From Desulfitobacterium sp038181555 (GTDB lineage Bacteria > Bacillota > Desulfitobacteriia > Desulfitobacteriales > Desulfitobacteriaceae), in the NCBI RefSeq assembly GCF_038181555.1, contig NZ_JBBWUA010000023.1, positions 1 to 50,821 on the forward strand: DNA of 50,821 nucleotides, in the 5' to 3' direction. Position 1 is the stretch's first letter. Each line of letters begins with the position of its first letter. A program made the translations under genes and the position numbers. Shown here in pieces: positions 8,658-16,430 of the stretch. The notes beneath the pieces were generated by a model. It was not told where the DNA came from, did not search any database, and saw only the letters and a program-made list of their open reading frames with translations.

Positions 8658-9027
8658 GAAAGAAAGGGTTCACAATTTCAAGATAGGCTCATAAAATACA
8701 ACAAGGATACACAATAAAATTCAAGGAGGTTTAGACAAAACTGAATAAAGGGAGCATAGACTCAATTATTAATTTTCTGAAACCTAGAAAGATTTTCTAT
8801 TTTGAGGCAGGTTTTTTAGGAATTCGTCACGAATTATGTAGTGTCATGAGGTTTGGACCTAATCGGGATGCTGTCGTAGTTTAGACGGCCTAAAAGTAGC
8901 CCAGCGGGTTAACTGGACTAAATTCAAATAAAGGAGGGTGGCTAAGGTCATCGCGAGAGTACAAAAATGGTGTTTTAGCACCCCGAGTATCTCCTACCCC
9001 AATTAGGCAGGGAAGGAGGGATTTCGT
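8658..9027 (+). other. Long leader before the first 31-residue peptide gene
   Basis: No gene of normal size is seen in these 370 bases. Two AGGAGG-like sites (around 8724 and 8933) are not followed by convincing frames. A hairpin GGTG-TTTTAG-CACC near 8969 and GC-rich segments follow in the last 100 bases, so a structured 5' leader is possible. No known riboswitch consensus was recognised. Confidence 0.4.
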
Positions 9028-9123
9028 GTGGAAAGCAAATCTAGTCTTGATGCGAAATCTATCGGTTTTATCTTGGCTGTTGTAGCCGTTGCTGCAGTCG
9101 TTTTATTTATGACTCTCACCTAA
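9028..9123 (+). CDS. 31-residue single-helix membrane peptide (copy 1)
   Basis: A GTG start (9028) lies 8 bases after AAGGAGG (9013-9019). The product has a short polar head (VESKSSLDAKS) and one hydrophobic helix (about residues 12-31), and stops at TAA 9121. A terminator follows at 9140. The peptide resembles the 31-residue product at 9661-9756: 11 identities in an ungapped alignment of equal-length chains, including LDxKS and FxLA. That similarity, the strong ribosome-binding site and the terminator support a real gene. Its role is unknown; it would sit in the inner membrane. Confidence 0.72.
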   Translation: MESKSSLDAKSIGFILAVVAVAAVVLFMTLT

Positions 9124-9139
9124 TGAGGGTGATGAAAAG

Positions 9140-9185
9140 CTGCCAATTATCTTATCTATGATGAGGTTGTTGGCAGTTTTTTTTT
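9140..9185 (+). terminator. Terminator after 31-residue peptide gene 1
   Basis: CTGCCAA (9140-9146) and TTGGCAG (9170-9176) are followed by nine T residues. Confidence 0.8.
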
Positions 9186-9298
9186 ACTCATTATAAATGA
9201 CAGAATATATTGATTAAATATATGGGTAGATTATATTGGCAGATCGAAGTTTGTCGGGTAGAATTGAGGTAACCTATAAAAGGAGTGGAGCGAATTTA

Positions 9299-9451
9299 AT
9301 GAATCTTAATATATGGTATATTTTAGTGAGCGTTGCTTTTATTGCGGCTGGAATTTATAAAGGTGTAAACGGGAACTTGACTTCTGGTTTGATATGGGTT
9401 GTAATCGGAGTTCTATTTGGACTATTAGCTCGTGCGGATAAGAAAAAATGA
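9299..9451 (+). CDS. 50-residue two-helix membrane protein
   Basis: Starting at ATG 9299, the product has two hydrophobic helices (about residues 5-20 and 29-44) separated by a short GVNGN loop, and ends in a basic ADKKK tail. GTGGAG (9285-9290) lies 8 bases upstream and AAAGGAG a little further. The frame is open upstream, but no better start is seen. It lies between the two 31-residue peptide genes. I do not recognise a family; a small membrane-stress or accessory peptide is conceivable. Confidence 0.6.
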   Translation: MNLNIWYILVSVAFIAAGIYKGVNGNLTSGLIWVVIGVLFGLLARADKKK

Positions 9452-9660
9452 GCTTATAGAGTTAAAAGTAGAGAAAAAATAATAATATTAAGAATTTTTC
9501 GGTAAAGAAGGAATATTGGGAATCTTAGCGAATATAATAATATACCACAACGCGGCAATAGACGTACTAGGAGATGTAAAAGGAAAGATCTCATAACGAC
9601 TCTTGCAACACTGTCAACATGTTCCGAACTCCCCATTATGTAAGAAGAGGAGGGACCTAC

Positions 9661-9756
9661 ATGCTCGATAAGCTGCATCTGGACGTAAAATCAGGATTTT
9701 TCGTTCTGGCGCTACTCGCAGTCACTGTATTCACGCTTATGGCCTTCGTTGGCTAA
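9661..9756 (+). CDS. 31-residue single-helix membrane peptide (copy 2)
   Basis: ATG 9661 lies 7 bases after GAGGAGGG (9647-9653), a near-ideal ribosome-binding site. The product starts MLDKLHLDVKSGFFVLALLA and ends in a helix finishing MAFVG. It is the same length as the peptide at 9028-9123 and shares LDxKS, FxLA and AV at matching positions. A strong terminator follows 15 bases after the stop. No other gene is seen in the 200 bases before it. Function is unknown. Confidence 0.72.
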   Translation: MLDKLHLDVKSGFFVLALLAVTVFTLMAFVG

Positions 9757-9771
9757 CCGAATGTAATGAAA

Positions 9772-9812
9772 GAAACCGTCACCATCTATTGCAGATGGGG
9801 CGGTTTCCTTTG
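9772..9812 (+). terminator. Terminator after 31-residue peptide gene 2
   Basis: GAAACCG (9772-9778) pairs with CGGTTTC (9801-9807). Inside, CCATCT pairs with AGATGG around the loop ATTGC, and CTTTGTTT follows. Confidence 0.8.
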
Positions 9813-9856
9813 TTTGCCTATTCATGTATGCCTATTTGTGTAAAAATTAATGTCAG

Positions 9857-9976
9857 TTAGATTTTGTCTACAGGGTGCTTTTCCTTTTCATGGGAAGCAG
9901 CATCAAACTCAAAACGGAATTTTTGGTTACAGAAAGTGCAATAAACGAATTTACCGTCCTCTGAAAATCTGGGCAA
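9857..9976 (-). CDS. 39-residue C2H2 zinc-finger mini-protein
   Basis: On the minus strand a TTG (9976) lies 9 bases after AAGGAGG (positions 9992-9986), giving 39 residues. Nearly the whole chain is one classical zinc finger: Cys13-x2-Cys16-x12-His29-x4-His34, with Phe20 three residues after the second Cys and a small hydrophobic (Ala26) two residues before the first His. That is the full CCHH consensus, rare in bacteria, where Ros/MucR fingers have shorter spacing. Only a short basic/acidic flank surrounds the finger, so nucleic-acid or protein binding cannot be told from sequence. The plus strand opposite reads as a 74-residue frame without a good ribosome-binding site and is rejected. Confidence 0.7.
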   Translation of the reverse strand: MPRFSEDGKFVYCTFCNQKFRFEFDAASHEKEKHPVDKI

Positions 9977-10090
9977 AGGGATCCACCTCCTTAGAACTAT
10001 CCTGCCCAAAAAATGGTATTATCATACGGAATAGGTCAAATTCTCTAATGTGCAACTATGACATATTCTGTTAGCAAGAGGTGAATGATA

Positions 10091-10408
10091 ATGCTGAATC
10101 GATTGCTTCGCGAATTAAGAATCGAACTTTACTGGATGAAGAAAGTAATAATCCGACGTTGGCAGTTGGATACTCCTATAGGAGTAGCAGGTATCATTAC
10201 CCTGCTCTCGGGCTTAGGGCTTTTTCTACTTATTGGACAAGGAATTGCTAAGGTATTTAGAGCAGCCATCCCTTGGGTTGCAGGAACTTCAGTGGGGACG
10301 ATTTATTGGTCCTCGATCGGGTTTGCTCTCAAAGCAAGCTGCTTGTTTCTTCTTTTTTCAGCATCTCTAGTGGTATTGCTCTGGTTAAAGAGTCGTTATC
10401 GAAGATAA
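10091..10408 (+). CDS. Small membrane protein, unknown function (105 residues)
   Basis: AAGAGGTG (10076-10083) lies 7 bases before ATG 10091; ATG 10085 is too close. The product has a basic amphipathic N-terminus (about residues 1-30, rich in R, K and W) and two membrane helices (about 34-55 and 75-98), ending in a basic SRYRR tail. The basic ends suggest both termini are cytoplasmic. I do not recognise a family. It lies just upstream of a membrane glycosyltransferase on the same strand, but 160 bases separate them. Confidence 0.65.
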   Translation: MLNRLLRELRIELYWMKKVIIRRWQLDTPIGVAGIITLLSGLGLFLLIGQGIAKVFRAAIPWVAGTSVGTIYWSSIGFALKASCLFLLFSASLVVLLWLKSRYRR

Positions 10409-10568
10409 CATTTGAGTATAAGAATATGAACGGTAAGCATAAAGTAAAAACCCCTTGCATATAGATGATTAGGACAAGCTGAATTAATTCTTTAAAATTT
10501 GACATCTTTCTCCTTGCGCCAAAAATTAGGCTATGATATCATTGTTAGGTTAAAAGGAGGTTGGGAAC

Positions 10569-11843
10569 GTGGATTTCATGTCTGGTGTTACCGGTTCTCA
10601 CTTGTTCAATGTGATCATGATTCCAGTACAGGTTATTATCGTTTTTATGACGTTTTATTACTTTATACTCTCCATGTTCGGTTTGTTTCGGAGAACTGAG
10701 CAGAAGATTCTTACCCCTGAGAAAAGCTTTGCCTTGGTAGTGGCCGCCCATAATGAGGAGGCGGTCATCGGTCCCCTGATTGATAATCTTTTGAATTTAG
10801 AATATCCAAAAGAGCTTTACGACGTCTTCGTCGTTGCCGATAATTGCACAGATAAAACAGCCTTAATCTCCAAAAATGCTGGGGCTCTTGTTCATCAGCG
10901 TTTCAACAATGAAAAACGGGGAAAAGGTTATGCCTTGGAGTGGATGTTCCATCGCTTATTTAAGCTCGAACGACAATATGATGCTGTCATCATTTTCGAC
11001 GCCGATAATCTGGTCAATGGGACCTTCCTTGTTGAAATGAACAGTAAGCTTTGCCAAGGGCATCAAATTGTACAGTGCTACTTAGATTCTAAGAATCCTT
11101 ATGATACTTGGGTAACCAATACCTTCTCCATTACCTTCTGGTTATCCAATCGTCTTCTCCAGCTGGCCCGCTATAATACGGGTTTCCTTAATAATGTCTT
11201 AGGTGGAACGGGTATGTGTATCTCTACCAAGGTATTAAAGGACTTGGGCTGGGGTGCAACCTCCCTGACAGAAGACTTAGAGTTTACGATGAAGGCCTTG
11301 ATTTGCGGAATTAAGACAACCTGGGCTCATGATGCCATTGTCTATGATGAGAAGCCGTTAACCTTTGTACAAGCTTGGAACCAGCGGAAGCGTTGGGCTC
11401 AAGGACAAGTGGATGTGGCTGGACGCTACTTCTTCCCACTCATCTACAAAGCCTTCAAGGAACGCAAGCTTATGTATTTTGACGCAGCCGTTCATCTGTT
11501 CCAACCGGCCTTGGTTATGATTGGAACCTTCTTTATGTTTGCTAACTTAATTTCCGGAATGCAACCCTATACCCAAGTCTTTTCGGCTGTGATGCCCTGG
11601 TCCGGGTGGCAGATTCTTTCAGCGATTCAGCTGGTTTATCCCATAACTGCATTAGCCCTTGAACGACTGCCTTGGCGAGCATATGCGGGCTTAATTCTTT
11701 ATCCAATCTTTATTTATAGTTGGATTCCCATCGTTTTCTTAGGATTTATCAATCGTAAGGATAAATCCTGGTCCCATACCAAGCATACTCGCTCGATTAA
11801 GTATGATGATGTGGTTAGGGAGAAGAAGGTTTCCTCTAACTAG
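10569..11843 (+). CDS. Membrane-bound family 2 glycosyltransferase
   Basis: This processive-type GT2 enzyme likely adds sugar units from a nucleotide sugar at the inner face of the membrane. A GTG start follows AAAGGAGG by 8 bases. One N-terminal helix (about residues 10-35) precedes the catalytic domain, which shows VVAAHNEE, VVADNCTDKT, the D144-x-D146 metal site (FDADN) and Q272RKRW276, the QxxRW motif of cellulose/hyaluronan/poly-GlcNAc synthases. Three or four C-terminal helices follow. The 424 residues are typical. It is followed by a weak hairpin and agmatinase. The sugar and product cannot be told from sequence. Confidence 0.88.
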   Translation: MDFMSGVTGSHLFNVIMIPVQVIIVFMTFYYFILSMFGLFRRTEQKILTPEKSFALVVAAHNEEAVIGPLIDNLLNLEYPKELYDVFVVADNCTDKTALISKNAGALVHQRFNNEKRGKGYALEWMFHRLFKLERQYDAVIIFDADNLVNGTFLVEMNSKLCQGHQIVQCYLDSKNPYDTWVTNTFSITFWLSNRLLQLARYNTGFLNNVLGGTGMCISTKVLKDLGWGATSLTEDLEFTMKALICGIKTTWAHDAIVYDEKPLTFVQAWNQRKRWAQGQVDVAGRYFFPLIYKAFKERKLMYFDAAVHLFQPALVMIGTFFMFANLISGMQPYTQVFSAVMPWSGWQILSAIQLVYPITALALERLPWRAYAGLILYPIFIYSWIPIVFLGFINRKDKSWSHTKHTRSIKYDDVVREKKVSSN

Positions 11844-11857
11844 GCAATTTTAAGCTG

Positions 11858-11887
11858 GAGATCTCCATGTTGAGAGATCTCTTTCTC
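11858..11887 (+). terminator. Hairpin between glycosyltransferase and agmatinase genes
   Basis: Two copies of the palindrome GAGATCTC (11858-11865 and 11874-11881) can pair with each other, followed by TTTCTC. It may be a weak terminator. It argues against a start for speB inside its loop at 11867. Confidence 0.45.
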
Positions 11888-11977
11888 ATATGCAAAGTCT
11901 TTTTTAAACACGAAATGAACCACCTCTATAAACAGGTAATGAAAGTGGTGAAACACATGGTGATGGAGAAAATCGCG

Positions 11978-12838
11978 ATGATGACGGAAAAACCGGGAAT
12001 CTTCATGGGGGGAGATACCCCTTATAAAGAAGCAGCTGCGGTGATTCTAGGTATTCCTATGGATTACACTGTGAGCTTTCGCCCGGGAACTCGCTTAGGT
12101 CCTTTGGCGATCCGCAATGTCTCCATGGGCATCGAAGAGTATAGTGTTTATTTGGATCGTGATCTCACAGATTATGAGTACTGTGACTGTGGAGATTTAA
12201 GCTTACCTTTTGGAAATGTTGAAAAATCTCTGCAGCTGATTGAAGAAGCCTCGCGCCAAATTATGGAGGATGGAAAGTTTCCCGTCTTCTTAGGCGGGGA
12301 ACATCTGGTAACTTATCCTTTAATTAAGCCCTTCATGGAAAAGTATCCCGAGCTGCGGGTGATTCATTTTGATGCTCATGCCGATTTAAGGACGGATTAT
12401 TACGGTGAGCCCAATTCTCATGCCACGGTCATGCGCAAAATATCGGAAGATTTGGGACCGAAGCGCGTGTACCAGTTTGGTATACGTTCCGGCACAAAGG
12501 ATGAATTCCTCTATGCCAAGCAACATAACCATCTGGTGGTAGAAGAGGTTCTAGAGCCTCTAAGAGAAGTGCTTCCAGAGCTCAAGGGCAAGCCTGTCTA
12601 TGTGACTTTAGATATCGATGTAGTGGACCCTGCCTTCGCTCCGGGGACAGGAACTCAAGAACCTGGAGGTTGCACCTCCCGAGAAATCATTAAAGCGATT
12701 CATGCCCTTGGAGAGCTGGATGTGGTCGGCTTTGATCTGGTGGAAGTCTCACCGCTTACGGATTCGAGTGAGCGTACGGCACTATTGGCAGCTAAGATTG
12801 TGCGCGAGGCAATTTTAAGCTTTGTTAAAATAAGTTAA
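11978..12838 (+). CDS. speB: Agmatinase (arginase/ureohydrolase family)
   Basis: Agmatinase hydrolyses agmatine to putrescine and urea in the cytoplasm. With the start at ATG 11978 (GGAG 9 bases upstream), the product has 286 residues, close to Bacillus SpeB. The two-manganese site is complete: His109 (GGEH), Asp132-Ala-His134-Ala-Asp136 and Asp212-Ile-Asp214, followed by PGTGTQEPGG. A frame opening at ATG 11867 would add about 37 residues lacking similarity and beginning inside a hairpin loop. Arginine decarboxylase-type speA and speE lie 14 kb away, so the polyamine genes are split. A strong promoter for tRNA genes begins 23 bases after the stop. Confidence 0.93.
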   Translation: MMTEKPGIFMGGDTPYKEAAAVILGIPMDYTVSFRPGTRLGPLAIRNVSMGIEEYSVYLDRDLTDYEYCDCGDLSLPFGNVEKSLQLIEEASRQIMEDGKFPVFLGGEHLVTYPLIKPFMEKYPELRVIHFDAHADLRTDYYGEPNSHATVMRKISEDLGPKRVYQFGIRSGTKDEFLYAKQHNHLVVEEVLEPLREVLPELKGKPVYVTLDIDVVDPAFAPGTGTQEPGGCTSREIIKAIHALGELDVVGFDLVEVSPLTDSSERTALLAAKIVREAILSFVKIS

Positions 12839-12860
12839 GCTAGGAATAATCGAAAAACCT

Positions 12861-12889
12861 TTGACATCAAGGCGTTTATTGTGTATACT
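12861..12889 (+). promoter_or_regulatory. Strong sigma-A type promoter of the tRNA cluster
   Basis: TTGACA (12861-12866), a 17-base spacer and TATACT (12884-12889), ending 19 bases before the first tRNA. Confidence 0.85.
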
Positions 12890-12908
12890 AAAATTCGTCA
12901 GTTGACGC

Positions 12909-12984
<76 letters not shown>

Positions 12985-12999
12985 AATTCAACATTGTAC

Positions 13000-13075
13000 G
13001 GCCCCGTGGTGTAGTGGTTAACATGCCTGCCTGTCACGCAGGAGATCGTCGGTTCAAGTCCGATCGGGGTCGCCA
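13000..13075 (+). tRNA. tRNA-Asp (anticodon GTC)
   Basis: GGCCCCG acceptor strand, anticodon loop CTGTCAC, T arm GGTTCAAGTCC, encoded CCA. Confidence 0.97.
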
Positions 13076-13080
13076 TTCTT

Positions 13081-13156
<76 letters not shown>

Positions 13157-13161
13157 TTCAT

Positions 13162-13236
13162 GCGGGTGTAACTCAGTGGTAGAGTGTCACCTTGCCAAGG
13201 TGAAAGTCGCGAGTTCGAATCTCGTCACCCGCTCCA
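13162..13236 (+). tRNA. tRNA-Gly (anticodon GCC)
   Basis: GCGGGTG acceptor, anticodon loop TTGCCAA, T arm AGTTCGAAT, encoded CCA. Confidence 0.97.
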
Positions 13237-13243
13237 CTAATTT

Positions 13244-13317
<74 letters not shown>

Positions 13318-13332
13318 AATTTAACCAATTTT

Positions 13333-13421
13333 GCCGATGTGGCGGAACTGGCAGACGCACGGGACTTAAAATCCCGCGGTCCTTAAAGACCGTACCGGTT
13401 CGATTCCGGTCATCGGCACCA
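13333..13421 (+). tRNA. tRNA-Leu (anticodon TAA)
   Basis: 89 bases with a long variable arm (GGTCCTTAAAGACC), anticodon loop CTTAAAA and encoded CCA: a class II tRNA. Confidence 0.97.
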
Positions 13422-13430
13422 TTTATTTTT

Positions 13431-13507
13431 GGGTTTGTAGCTCAGCTGGTTAGAGTACCGCGTTGACATCGCGGGGGTCGGAGGTTCGAGTCCTCTCAAA
13501 CCCACCA
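13431..13507 (+). tRNA. tRNA-Val (anticodon GAC)
   Basis: GGGTTTG pairs with CAAACCC; anticodon loop TTGACAT; encoded CCA. It is a second valine tRNA complementing the TAC species at the head of the cluster. Confidence 0.96.
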
Positions 13508-13522
13508 TAAGGAAAAACTTCG

Positions 13523-13567
13523 AGAACCATGTAATTCCATGACGGATTACATGGTTCTTTATTTTTA
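13523..13567 (+). terminator. Terminator of the tRNA cluster
   Basis: AGAACCATGTAAT (13523-13535) pairs perfectly with ATTACATGGTTCT (13546-13558), followed by TTATTTTTAT. Confidence 0.9.
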
Positions 13568-13789
13568 TCTGCGGAAAGTCTCGACGAGGGCGAGCAATCA
13601 ATTCCATTTAGGGGTCAAGAAAAAGTCGCGAATGTTCCGATGCCTTTTATGAAAAATTAATAAAAAGATCTTCATTCTATAATACTAGTTTACTATGGTT
13701 AAGATATAATAAAGGTATGTTTTTCCAGAAGGTTATAACAATAATTAAAAAGAGATATTCGAGTAGAATAAAAATTTACGGAGGTTTCT

Positions 13790-15028
13790 ATGAAACTTAC
13801 CAAAGAGGAAAAATCCTGGATTTTATATGACTGTGGCAATTCGGCCTATAGTATGGCAGTCACTACCGCTCTGTTACCGGTGATCTTTAGCATGTTTAAT
13901 AATGTGAATAACAGCATGGACCTAGGTTACTTTAATTCCATAGCCAGTATCCTGGTGGCGGTGCTGAGCCCTATTTTAGGAACTATCGCTGATTATAAGG
14001 ATAAGAAGAAGCGCTTTTTCATCTTTTTTGCCTTTCTGGGTATGCTCTTTACCGCCTCTTTGGCCTTTGTACCTCCGGCCAGCGGACTATGGCAGCTGCT
14101 GGCGGTATTCTATATCCTTTCCGCTATTGGGTTTGCCGGAGCGAATATTTTTTACGACTCATTTTTAGTGGATGTCACCACGGATGAGCGTATGGATAAG
14201 GTTTCGACCCGAGGCTTCGCCTTTGGTTATATTTGCAGTGTTATTCCCTTCGGTATCAGTCTGGCTTTAATTTTCTTGTTGGGAATGGATAAAGTCTTGG
14301 GCTATCAGGTGGGATTCATCATCACGGCCATTTGGTGGGGTCTATTAACACTTCCGTTAATCCGCAACGTTAGGCAAACCCATTTTATTGAGCCTGAACC
14401 TCGACCGGTTCTTAATAGCTTTAAAAGGCTAGGGGTAACCTTTAAGAACATTCGACAGCATAAGCTTGTTTTTGTTTTCTTACTGGCGTATTTTCTCTAC
14501 ATTGATGGGGTAGATACTATTATAAAAATGGTTGTACCTTATGCCACGGGAGTTTTAGGCAACAATGCCCTGGATACCTTTACTTTACTGGGCATATTGT
14601 TAGTGATCCAGATTATTGCCTTTCCTTGTGCTATTCTTTATGGGAATCTGGCCCAAAGATTTTCCACGCGGACTATGATTATCGTCGGCATTACGACCTA
14701 TATTATTGCCTGCTTTGCTGCGTATTTCATTTCCTCGGTGTGGCATATTTTTATCCTCGGCGCTCTGATTGGTTCTGCCCAGGGAGGAATCCAAGCTCTC
14801 AGTCGCTCCTATTATGCCAAAATTATTCCTAAGCAGAATTCCAATGAGTTTTTTGGCTTTTATAATATTTTTGGTAAGTTTGCTGCTATCATTGGACCGT
14901 TTATGATGGCCTTGACCACAACCCTGACGGGAAACCCCCGCTACAGCATTTTTGCAGTGGTTCCTCTTTTCGTCGCCGGACTTTTGGTGTTCCTGACTTT
15001 GCCTAAAGACCCAATGGAGGTGCTGTAA
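13790..15028 (+). CDS. UMF1-family MFS transporter (Atg22-like)
   Basis: The 412 residues form about 12 membrane helices. The N-terminus WILYDCGNSAYSMAVTTALLPVIF matches the hallmark of the UMF1/Atg22 branch of MFS, in which LYDxxNSAY recurs. A hydrophilic loop near residues 185-225 divides the two halves. Near the C-terminus, GSAQGGIQALSRSYYAKIIP and NEFFGFYNIFGKFAAIIGP are also typical. TACGGAGG precedes the ATG. The stop overlaps the next ATG by one base, so it is cotranscribed with the phosphodiesterase. The substrate is unknown. Confidence 0.9.
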   Translation: MKLTKEEKSWILYDCGNSAYSMAVTTALLPVIFSMFNNVNNSMDLGYFNSIASILVAVLSPILGTIADYKDKKKRFFIFFAFLGMLFTASLAFVPPASGLWQLLAVFYILSAIGFAGANIFYDSFLVDVTTDERMDKVSTRGFAFGYICSVIPFGISLALIFLLGMDKVLGYQVGFIITAIWWGLLTLPLIRNVRQTHFIEPEPRPVLNSFKRLGVTFKNIRQHKLVFVFLLAYFLYIDGVDTIIKMVVPYATGVLGNNALDTFTLLGILLVIQIIAFPCAILYGNLAQRFSTRTMIIVGITTYIIACFAAYFISSVWHIFILGALIGSAQGGIQALSRSYYAKIIPKQNSNEFFGFYNIFGKFAAIIGPFMMALTTTLTGNPRYSIFAVVPLFVAGLLVFLTLPKDPMEVL

Positions 15029-16305
15029 TGCTCGCCAAACATGTGATCCTCATATCTTATGATGCCTTTTCCGAAGAGAATTGGGAAAGGGCTAAAACCT
15101 TGCCTAATATGGCCAAGCTAATTAAAGCTGGGTCCTACAGCACGAAGCTAAGGAGTGTTTACCCAACCCTTACCTATACGGTCCATACCACCATGGTGAC
15201 CGGAGTTTATCCGGATAAGCATGGTGTATTTCATAATAATCCTCTCCAGCCCTTTGTGAAGGAAAAGGAGCAGGAGTGGTTCTGGTATCGCAAGGCCATC
15301 AAGGTTCCCACAATTTATGAGGCGGTTCGGCAAAATAAGATGAGTACAGCAGGACTTCTCTGGCCTGTGTCGGGTAAAGCGGATATCAACTATAACCTGC
15401 CGGAGGTGCATGCCCTCCCGAACGAAAATCTTGGCCTAAAGGTCTTAAGAAGCGGCAGCCCACTGTTTGGCATCGGCCTCGAGCTGAAATATGGTCGTTA
15501 TCGAAAGGGCATTCAGCAACCCTACTTGGATGACTTTACAACCTTATGTGCCACGGATACCATCAAGAGAAAAAAACCCAACCTATTACTTATGCATCTG
15601 ATCAATCTGGACGATATCAAGCACAGCTTAGGCACGGACAGTGTGGAAGTCGAGGCGACCCTCTTACGCATGGACCAAAGATTGGGTAAGATCATGGAAG
15701 CCGTTGGGGAAGCGGGGATTCAAGAGGATACGGTGATCCTGGTCGTTGGGGATCATGGCCAATTTAATGTGGACTATAAAGTTCGCTTAAATAAGCTGCT
15801 ACAAGAGCAGGGGCTAATCTATACAGAAAAGGGTGAAATGAAGTGGCGAGCCTACCTCCAAAGTACAGGGGGAGCGGCGTATCTCCATGTGAAGGAAGGC
15901 GATGAGGAAGCAGAAAAAATCGCCATAACCACTTTGCAAGCGGCCATGGCGAAGGAGCAATACGGAATTGAACGCATATTTTCCAGACAAGAGTTGGATG
16001 GCCTCCATGTAGAGGGCTCTATCAACACGATGGTTGAAGCTAAGGTTGGTTACAGCTTTGAGGACATACTGGAAGATCCTATCCTGCTTGATCTACGGGA
16101 AAATAACATCAAATATGCAACCCATGGCTATTCACCCGATAAGAAAAACTATAGATGTGTCTTTGTTGCTTCCGGTCCTGGTATTAAAGACGATTACCTC
16201 TTGGGGGATATAGAGATGGTCGACATAGCTCCTACCATCGGCAGAATCTTAAGGGTAGGGATGAAGAACTGTGACGGGAGAGTATTAGAGGAGATATTCG
16301 CATAG
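15028..16305 (+). CDS. Type I phosphodiesterase / nucleotide pyrophosphatase-like enzyme
   Basis: This alkaline-phosphatase-superfamily hydrolase has two zinc sites and 425 residues. Near the N-terminus, ILISYDAF supplies a metal aspartate. YPTLTYTVHTTMVTG then carries the probable nucleophile Thr49, in the pattern seen in nucleotide pyrophosphatases, followed by VYPDKHGVFHNN. LVVGDHGQF (about residues 233-241) gives further Asp/His ligands, and ATHGYSPD near residue 368 the last His. No signal peptide is visible, unlike many relatives, so it is probably cytoplasmic. GGAGGTG inside the end of the carrier gene serves as its ribosome-binding site; the genes overlap by one base. Substrate unknown. 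Confidence 0.87.
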   Translation: MLAKHVILISYDAFSEENWERAKTLPNMAKLIKAGSYSTKLRSVYPTLTYTVHTTMVTGVYPDKHGVFHNNPLQPFVKEKEQEWFWYRKAIKVPTIYEAVRQNKMSTAGLLWPVSGKADINYNLPEVHALPNENLGLKVLRSGSPLFGIGLELKYGRYRKGIQQPYLDDFTTLCATDTIKRKKPNLLLMHLINLDDIKHSLGTDSVEVEATLLRMDQRLGKIMEAVGEAGIQEDTVILVVGDHGQFNVDYKVRLNKLLQEQGLIYTEKGEMKWRAYLQSTGGAAYLHVKEGDEEAEKIAITTLQAAMAKEQYGIERIFSRQELDGLHVEGSINTMVEAKVGYSFEDILEDPILLDLRENNIKYATHGYSPDKKNYRCVFVASGPGIKDDYLLGDIEMVDIAPTIGRILRVGMKNCDGRVLEEIFA

Positions 16306-16430
16306 ATATATCTCCACTTAGATAACCCTTCGCTCGGACATATTTCATAGACACACCATATAGACATATCCCTTAGATGCACTTCTTAGGCACATCTCCT
16401 AGACACACATCGTACACACACCTTCAGACC

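Noticed and set aside
8419..8694. 91-residue plus-strand frame opposite the DoxX remnant
   Set aside because: The minus strand gives clear DoxX similarity; the plus frame begins within the terminator loop.
8933..9005. 23-codon frame starting GTG directly after AAAGGAGG
   Set aside because: The GTG abuts the Shine-Dalgarno sequence with no spacing, and the peptide shows no recognisable feature.
9850..10074. 74-residue plus-strand frame opposite the zinc-finger gene
   Set aside because: No ribosome-binding site before the ATG, no hydrophobic or conserved pattern; the minus strand carries a far better supported gene.
13410..13607. 65-residue minus-strand frame with GLEPPTPAMSTRYSNQLSY
   Set aside because: This is the well-known artefact of translating a tRNA gene backwards; it overlaps tRNA-Val (13431-13507) and the terminator.
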